This document shows positions 58,501 to 64,000 of a stretch of DNA of 64,000 nucleotides, in pieces (the stretch's first letter is position 1; each line of letters starts with the position of its first letter). The notes beneath the pieces were generated by a model. The model saw only the letters and a list, made by a program, of their open reading frames with translations, did no database searches and was not told the origin of the DNA. Both the position numbers and the translations under genes were made by a program. Origin of the DNA: Phallusia mammillata (taxonomy: Eukaryota > Chordata > Ascidiacea > Phlebobranchia > Ascidiidae); assembly GCA_003260075.1 (NCBI GenBank), contig QLIY01000639.1, positions 25,987 through 89,986 of the forward strand. Reading direction: 5' to 3'.

Positions 58501-61500
58501 ATCATGAACAGTACAGGGATTATTATATATGGGTTAATAGTACTAATGGATCCGCTACAGGGCTTCCAAACAATTGGGTAAACATTTTGGCTTACAAAAA
58601 CAATCATCTTGCCTCAGAAACAAGTCTTTAGGAGCAAATGTTAACAAAAGTTAATTTTCCCTGCATTTTTCTGTTGCTGAGGCTACTACCGTCATCTCCA
58701 GTAACTTGCATGTTTTTGTCAAAGAATCAGGATTATGAAATTAAAAAATATCACTTCTCAAATAATACTTTGGAACACTATATACACATCTGTTCATACG
58801 TTTAAGTGTGTCAAATTTTTTTTTTAACTTACCAAACAAAAAATTGGAACCAAGTAAAAAATATTATTTATCAAGAAATATTTTGGTTCACAAATTGTTT
58901 GGTAAATTAGATGTGTGATCAATCAAATCCACAGCAATACCAATGGAACTGTGTTTAAACTTTTAAGAATTGGTACAGCTTTAATTCCTAAAATTGTATT
59001 GATTCTGTTTTTAATGTTGAAAACAATAGCTTCAAACTTAACCTTTAGTGCAGGGGTTCTTAACCGACATGCAGTGTGAAATTATACACTATTTAGGCAT
59101 TTTTCTAAAGAAGGCGTAACAAGTTACTTCGATATATGTCTTTGACTGATTGGAACTGACTGATTGTTGGTGTGCTGTAAATTTTGTTGAACTTACAAAA
59201 CTGTTTTAATGCATGCATTCAACATGTAAGCTATAAATACACTGAGTTTGATTCCTATTATTACAATTTTATTTACTTCCATCTGCCTTGTAGACAGGGG
59301 GTAGGAGAAATTTTCATGAAAGCTCAAAGGGTACGAGCGCTATAAAGGTTAAGAAACACTGCTTTGGTGTTAACCAAATATTTTTATTTAGCAAAGTGTT
59401 TTTCCTGGGAATGCAAATTCTCCTGCTTGGGAGTGGAATGACAAGCGTAAACAGTTTTACTATCATGCTTTTTACAAAGAGCAGCCCGATCTGAACCTTA
59501 GAAATGACCAAGTACTTCAAGAACTTGAGGTAAGTAAAACAAATGTAAACCTTGTGTTTGCAGACAACAAAACCCAAAGTATTATTGGCATGTATATGGT
59601 GTTGGGGGGGGGGGCTTCTCCAGCTTGGGAGTGGAATGAAAACCGTAAAGCGTTTTACTATCATGCTTTTTACAAAGAGCAGCCCGATCTGAACCTCAGA
59701 AATGACCAAGTACTTCAAGAACTTGAGGTAAGTAAAACAAATGTAAACCTTGTGTTTGCAGACAACAAAACCCAAAGTATTATTGGCATGTATATGGTGT
59801 TGTTGTCAGACATAACATATCAACAATTATCGCTCTTTTAGTAGATTTTTGCTGTAAATAAACGATGTTTTGACACCCAAAATAAGATGCCTTCTTTAGA
59901 ATAAATAAACATCTGCTGGAACAGCCATAATTGGTAATACTTTATTGGTATGAGCTGTGTTAAGTATGAAAGGTATTCGGTGGGTAACTTGACGGCATAT
60001 TGCTGATTAATTACTTAAAATTATCTATAATTTATGCCAGGTGTGGGAAACTCTAAAAAGAGTTTTTGTCGACAAATACAGACTATTACAGTTATTGGCA
60101 AAACAAATGTCATCTTTTTATATAATAACTGATTTATCTGTGTTAAGTTTAAATTCACTACTACCATGCAGTTAAATGGAGTGTGATCAACCAATGTGCA
60201 ATTAGCCAGATTAATGTGTATTGAAAATTCTTTTTTTTCTATTGGTTTTGTCTAGGATATTATGGCCTATTGGATGGACATGGGGGTTGATGGTTTTCGA
60301 TGCGATGCATTGGCTTTCATGCTGGAGTCCAAAAGTTTACGAGACAACCCACTTAAAGATGATACACAGCCAGTAAGAGACTCTTTTTTTAATTCCGAGT
60401 TCAGATATTAAGCTAGAGGAACCAATTTATTCATGATACTTTAAGGGTAGATTTGCAATAAATATAGATTTTACAGTAAGCTATCCAAGACACATTTGTA
60501 TATTTTTTTATGAGATAAAAAAGCTTGATCTTAAATCTGCCAAAGTATTAACCCAATTTTTTACCTAAACTTACTGGTGATGTACTTGATTTTTGTCCAG
60601 CCATCGTACGAGAACATGTATCCTGACTACACAGAAAACCAGAATGGGGTCCATGAAATTGTGGCTTCTTGGAGAAATTTACTGAAAAAATACAGCAGTG
60701 AACCAGGGGTTTACAGGTAAAAAAATAAATAACAAATTCCACAAAACAAATTTATAATCATTAAAAAAGCAATGCTGCTGATTATGTAAATAAATGTAAA
60801 GATTAAGAATTTTTTGTTTAAGTCAGAGGATTTATTCTTTATTAATCTTTCTGAAATATATACTCAGCGATTTATGATCATTGACATAAACATAACTGCT
60901 TTCAGAGGGATATCATAAATACAACTCTAAATGTTGAGTGTAAAAAAAAACTATTTTGAAAAGCCTTTCTAAATTTTTAAATAATGCACTTGGTATTAAA
61001 TATAATACGAGTTCGAGTTTTAAATTAAACATTAACAACAATAAACCCTTTACATTTTTCCTGCTTGCAACATCTTTAACTATTTTTTCAAGATTTATGG
61101 AGACAGAAGTATACAATGATGACATAGACATCATAATGCGATATTATGGTAATGAATGGCAAGAGGAGGCTGATTTTCCGATGAATTTTCTGCTTATTGA
61201 TATCGGAAACGACCCGTCGTCGTGGAGTGGTACAAACATTGAAGCAACAGTCTTAAAGTGGATGCAAAACATGCCACAATCAAAATGGCCAAACTGGGTG
61301 GTAAGGATTTGATTTTTAATATGTGTTTAAAAACAGTGGTTTGGGGGAGTAGTGCAGCGAAGTTTCAGTTGGCCGAAACATTTCGACCGAATATGCTGTT
61401 TTTCGATGTTTCGGTTTGGGCCTGAACTTTTTTTGTAAATTCAACCCCAACCAAACTTTTTGATTGCATAGAATTAATGCCTACACCTTCATTTTCACCT

Positions 61501-63887
61501 TTATAAACTAACTAATACTAATTGTTGAATCTATAAAATACGAGCCATGTTGTCTTCAAAATGTTACAAGTTTAGTAAAGCTTCTGCATAATGAAAGTGA
61601 TTTTGATTTGTCATAACTCACTTTAAACATTCATAGAAGCGGATGTTTCAGGTTCGGAATGATTCAAATTATTCGGTCTCTTGGCCGAATATTCGGTTTC
61701 GGCCCGAAGCTTTTTAGGCAGGTTCGGTGCATCACTAGTTTGGGGTAAAAAGCAGTTCATTAAATGATTTTTTGATAGCGCAGAAAAGTATGTAAAAACT
61801 TAATTAAAGGTGTTCTAACCTAACAGACATCCTTTTAGTTGTACTGACTGTAAATTAGCAACTTCAATTTGCGATCAATGGCGTTAGATCTATTAAATTT
61901 TACAGTATGTTGTTAGCCAAAAAAAGTTTCAGGTATGTTATTAAAAACCATTTCCATTCCCACAGGTTGGTAACCATGACAACTCGCGCTTGGTAACACG
62001 TCTGGGTGAAAAACGAGCAAGATGTACATCGTTTCTCACACTTACACTTTCAGGAACACCGGGCATTTACTATGGAGAAGAGATCGGAATGACCGACTAC
62101 AACATGCCAGATCAAACAGTAAGCACACCATACATTTAAATATGTGTACAGTGCTTTTCAAATATCTGCATTTCGTTTAATCAGCATTTAGTTATTCGCT
62201 TGCCCTATAAATGGTTTTGTTGGGGACAATGTGTTAAAAAAAAACTGTCTAAGTCAGATTAAATGCTTAATGTTTCAGTTTTTGATTTAATAACCCAAAA
62301 CAATTATACATTTTAATAGTTGCATATATAAAAAAACTAAACCACAAAAAAAAGATTTCGTTTAACTCAGTCCAAAATGCACCTCTAAAAAATTTCAATC
62401 TGTTTATCCCAAGTGCACCAGATAAAGAAAGCACTGTATTTAAACACCAATTAAATTATTAAAATTAAAAAATTTATAGTCACAGTATAAAAATAATGTG
62501 ATTTTTTTACACAATTTCTGTAAACAGGATTTCAGAGACCCAGAACGAACACCGATGCAATGGGACGATACTGCTACTGCTGGGTTCTGCTATAATTGTA
62601 CACCATGGCTTTCAGTGAATCCAAATAATAATGCTGTGAATGTTGAGGTAAAACACACGCTATTGTAGTTTGTGATTCAATGTGCTTTATGCCGCATAAG
62701 ACAAACTTGCATAAAAAACAGGTTCATTAAAACTTCATTTGTGCTCCTTTTATTTTAAGAAGATAATGCTGCTTGAAAAATCAGGCCAATTAAAATTTAA
62801 TTTGTGTCTCCTTTTTTACTTACTGAAAGGTAATCTAGCACCTGGCTTCTCAAACAGTGGGTCGAGGAAAAAAATTTTGGGGTCGCGAAACATCATGCAT
62901 TATTATGTCATTGTCACAAACAATGGTATACGTGCATAAATTTATTGTTTAAACATCATTCATGTGTATAGGCTATACGCATCAGACAGTTACATAGAAA
63001 TTTATTTTCTAAAATTGGGTCGCAGAGCAAGAAAGTTTGAGAAGCCCTGATCTAGCATTAAAAAGTCCAGTTCACACCTTTATCTTGTGTGCTTAGGCTG
63101 CAAAAGCTGAACCTACTTCCATGCTATCGATGTATCAAGATTTGTTGCAACTGAGATCAGAAGTTACGTTTTTACGTGGATGGTTGTGCGTTGTAAAATC
63201 GACATCAAGTTCTATAGTGTAAGTATTTACAATTTTCAAGGTTAACTTCATTTTGTGTTTCTAGAACTGAAGCATGGTCAAATGAATAGAAATAATCATT
63301 TTGAAGGCAACTGATTTGTTTGTTTGTTTTGTACAGATAACAATTAGTTCATTATAGACATTTTATTTCTATTGGTTGTAAACATTTATAAAAAGACATC
63401 GGTTTTACAGCATAAAAGTTTAGTTTGGATGAATTTTTTTGAAAAGTTTGGGTTGCAACCTAAAAAACAGTAAATTTACGAAAATGTTTCCACAGACCAA
63501 AACTTTAGTGTATCAACAAATTAACATTTAATAAATGAAAAATTGAAAGGTCGTTTCAAAATTATATTCTTGTTATAAAGGTTTGTTCGAGAAATGACAG
63601 GAACCCAATCATACCTGGTGGCAATTAACTTCAGCGGTTCTTCAGATACTGTCGATCTTACTGCTTTCGATACCATCTTGCCGGAATCTGGGGAAATTAT
63701 TGCTGCAAGTGACATGACAACTTCAGGCAACAGACAACTAAGAAATCTTCAGATAGAAGCTGAAACCGGCCTGGTGATAAGTTTTAAACGTGGCGGGTAT
63801 TTCAATCAGGAGGCAAGCATGTCTGGCCGCTGTTTCAATCCACGAAAAGTTTGTGTAAACGTCATTGGATTACTGGAAGTTTGCTAG
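48881..63887 (+). CDS. SLC3A1: Neutral and basic amino acid transporter heavy chain rBAT
   Basis: Type II membrane glycoprotein that in vertebrates pairs with the light chain SLC7A9 (b0,+AT) for cystine and dibasic amino acid uptake. Exons are 48881-49004, 50008-50238 (or its allelic copy 50624-50854), 52208-52390, 53267-53421, 54226-54363, 55176-55292, 55504-55619, 55996-56203, 56869-57021, 57431-57550, 58000-58121 and 63581-63887. They sum to 1974 bp, 657 residues (human 685). PYAG-MPKEV, one transmembrane helix and VSPACQKFF follow the human order; this Cys matches the one that disulfide-links to the light chain. The GH13-like ectodomain has SPIYQIYPKSFADS, DFVPNHTSDQHKWF, GVDGFRCDAL, FMETEVY and VGNHDNSR. 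All three glycosidase acidic residues plus the Arg and His of active enzymes are present, unlike human rBAT. Paired Cys near the C-terminus (GRCFNP, CVNVIGLLEVC) also match. Exons 4-11 recur at 58414-63218. Confidence 0.92.
49817..51100. repeat. ~610-660 bp duplication carrying SLC3A1 exon 2 twice
   Basis: Copies at about 49817-50428 and 50439-51100 flank ten G (50429-50438). Both contain a 231-bp exon with intact splice sites. The two encoded segments are identical except Ser-Asp versus Ser-Asn in FADSDNDG/FADSNNDG. The right copy has an extra short local repeat near 50935-50990. Including both would still be in frame (231 is 77 codons) but would give two transmembrane helices. Confidence 0.85.
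52900..53050. repeat. Dispersed repeat shared with the 41.1-41.7 kb region
   Basis: 'agtcagccggtcaccaagca' and its neighbours recur at about 41245-41270. The adjoining 'gcggtgggattTgaacccac' tRNA-like piece recurs at about 41676. The two parts are adjacent here but separated by about 400 bp there. It lies in an intron of SLC3A1. Confidence 0.6.
53846..54195. mobile_element. hAT-like MITE in SLC3A1 intron 4
   Basis: Ends are caggggttcttaaccaggg and aaggttaagaaacactg. Flanks are CTTTAGTG (53838-53845) and CTTTGGTG (54196-54203), 7 of 8. In the repeated block its counterpart (about 59050-59361) has lost some 75 bp after the left end. Confidence 0.8.
54666..54945. mobile_element. TA-target MITE (CCGTATTTTACGGA ends), absent from the paired copy
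   Basis: A 280-bp fold-back element with ends ccgtattttacgga and tccgtaaaatacgg, internally repeating 'ataaggcgcac' words. It is flanked by TA on both sides. The second block at about 60027 reads 'ttatctataatttatgcc' with a single TA, which is an empty site, so boundaries and the TA duplication are directly visible. Confidence 0.88.
56250..56640. mobile_element. hAT-type MITE, second copy of the TAGTGATGCACCGAA family
   Basis: The left end is decayed (tagtgcagcgaagtttcagt) and the right end intact (ttcggtgcatcacta). GTTTGGGG flanks both sides (56242-56249 and 56641-56648). The interior matches 8855-9283. It lies in SLC3A1 intron 8 and is repeated unchanged at 61347-61737. Confidence 0.85.
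57744..57952. mobile_element. hAT-like MITE, 209 bp, perfect 8-bp TSD
   Basis: Ends are cctggcttctcaaac and gtttgagaagccctg. ATCTAGCA flanks both sides (57736-57743 and 57953-57960). It lies in SLC3A1 intron 10 and is repeated at 62841-63049. Confidence 0.88.
58228..63311 (+). pseudogene. Second copy of SLC3A1 exons 4-11 (probable allelic/assembly duplicate)
   Basis: This ~5.1 kb block repeats about 53018-58217, joined by ten G (58218-58227). From about 55561 to 58217 it matches the block 5097 bases downstream with no difference I could find, while 53.0-55.5 kb differs from 58.2-60.65 kb by many substitutions and by MITE presence or absence. Exon 5 occurs a third time, truncated, after another spacer (59604-59614). 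Exon lengths and phases are preserved, but including both sets would duplicate the whole glycosidase-like domain. A mosaic of overlapping allelic contigs is the best explanation; a true tandem duplication with gene conversion is the alternative. Confidence 0.75.
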
Positions 63888-64000
63888 GCCCAGTAAAAGC
63901 TGACAAAGTATCTCATATTTTTTTAATCAAGTTCTAATTTCTGAAAAAGAAAATATTATGATAGCTACACAAAAATAAATACCAATGCAAGCAAAATATA
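63888..64000 (+). other. SLC3A1 3' UTR
   Basis: AT-rich sequence after the stop codon. AATAAA at about 63975 is a plausible polyadenylation signal. The window ends here. Confidence 0.6.

Noticed and set aside
54148-59775. Minus-strand frames of 87 and 153 codons opposite SLC3A1 exon 5
   Set aside because: They are antisense readings of a real exon and its duplicated copies.
53018-63311. Two complete tandem SLC3A1 genes
   Set aside because: There is one first exon set and one last exon; only exons 4-11 are repeated, and a ten-G spacer marks the join.

Overview
This is eukaryotic DNA. Genes are split into short exons with GT-AG introns (one GC-AG candidate), the sequence is AT-rich, and many small DNA-transposon relics lie in introns and between genes. 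The gene set is chordate-like: lysosomal serine carboxypeptidase (CTSA type), ASNSD1, ATP5MF, LYRM4, a kidney-type glutaminase relative, and SLC3A1/rBAT with the vertebrate-like N-terminal anchor. Compact genes, roughly six in 64 kb, and evidence of two strongly diverged haplotypes fit an ascidian tunicate such as Ciona. The genus is an inference; I could not search.

Layout. 641-4985 (-): a second, divergent CTSA-like paralog running off the left edge. 6183-15229 (-): a complete CTSA-like gene of 10 exons. 17136-20002 (+): ASNSD1. 22017-24135 (-): ATP5MF, with a hammerhead-ribozyme motif on the opposite strand of its second intron. 24771-25576 (+): LYRM4, head-to-head with ATP5MF. 26677-35898 (-): a glutaminase-family gene that has lost most active-site residues. 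41389-43748 (-): three linked exons of an unrecognised gene. 48881-63887 (+): SLC3A1/rBAT, inflated by a ~5 kb repeated block. Reading frames were checked by exon-length sums: ASNSD1, ATP5MF, LYRM4, SLC3A1 and CTSA all close to a multiple of three with the splice sites given.

The dominant structural oddity is about 25 runs of 10 G (or 10 C) that separate two slightly diverged copies of the same local sequence. Where native G or C bases adjoin a run, its length is 10 plus those bases. This is best read as a fixed spacer placed between overlapping allelic contigs, that is, a haplotype-mosaic assembly rather than biology. It duplicates pieces of exons in CTSA2, ATP5MF, GLS-like and SLC3A1, so naive gene models here would be wrong.

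The most interesting biology is: a near-perfect type I hammerhead ribozyme; a glutaminase pseudoenzyme; a carboxypeptidase paralog that lost all three carboxylate-recognition residues; an rBAT that keeps an intact glycosidase catalytic triad; and well-bounded hAT, Harbinger-like and TA-target MITEs, including nested and empty/occupied-site cases.
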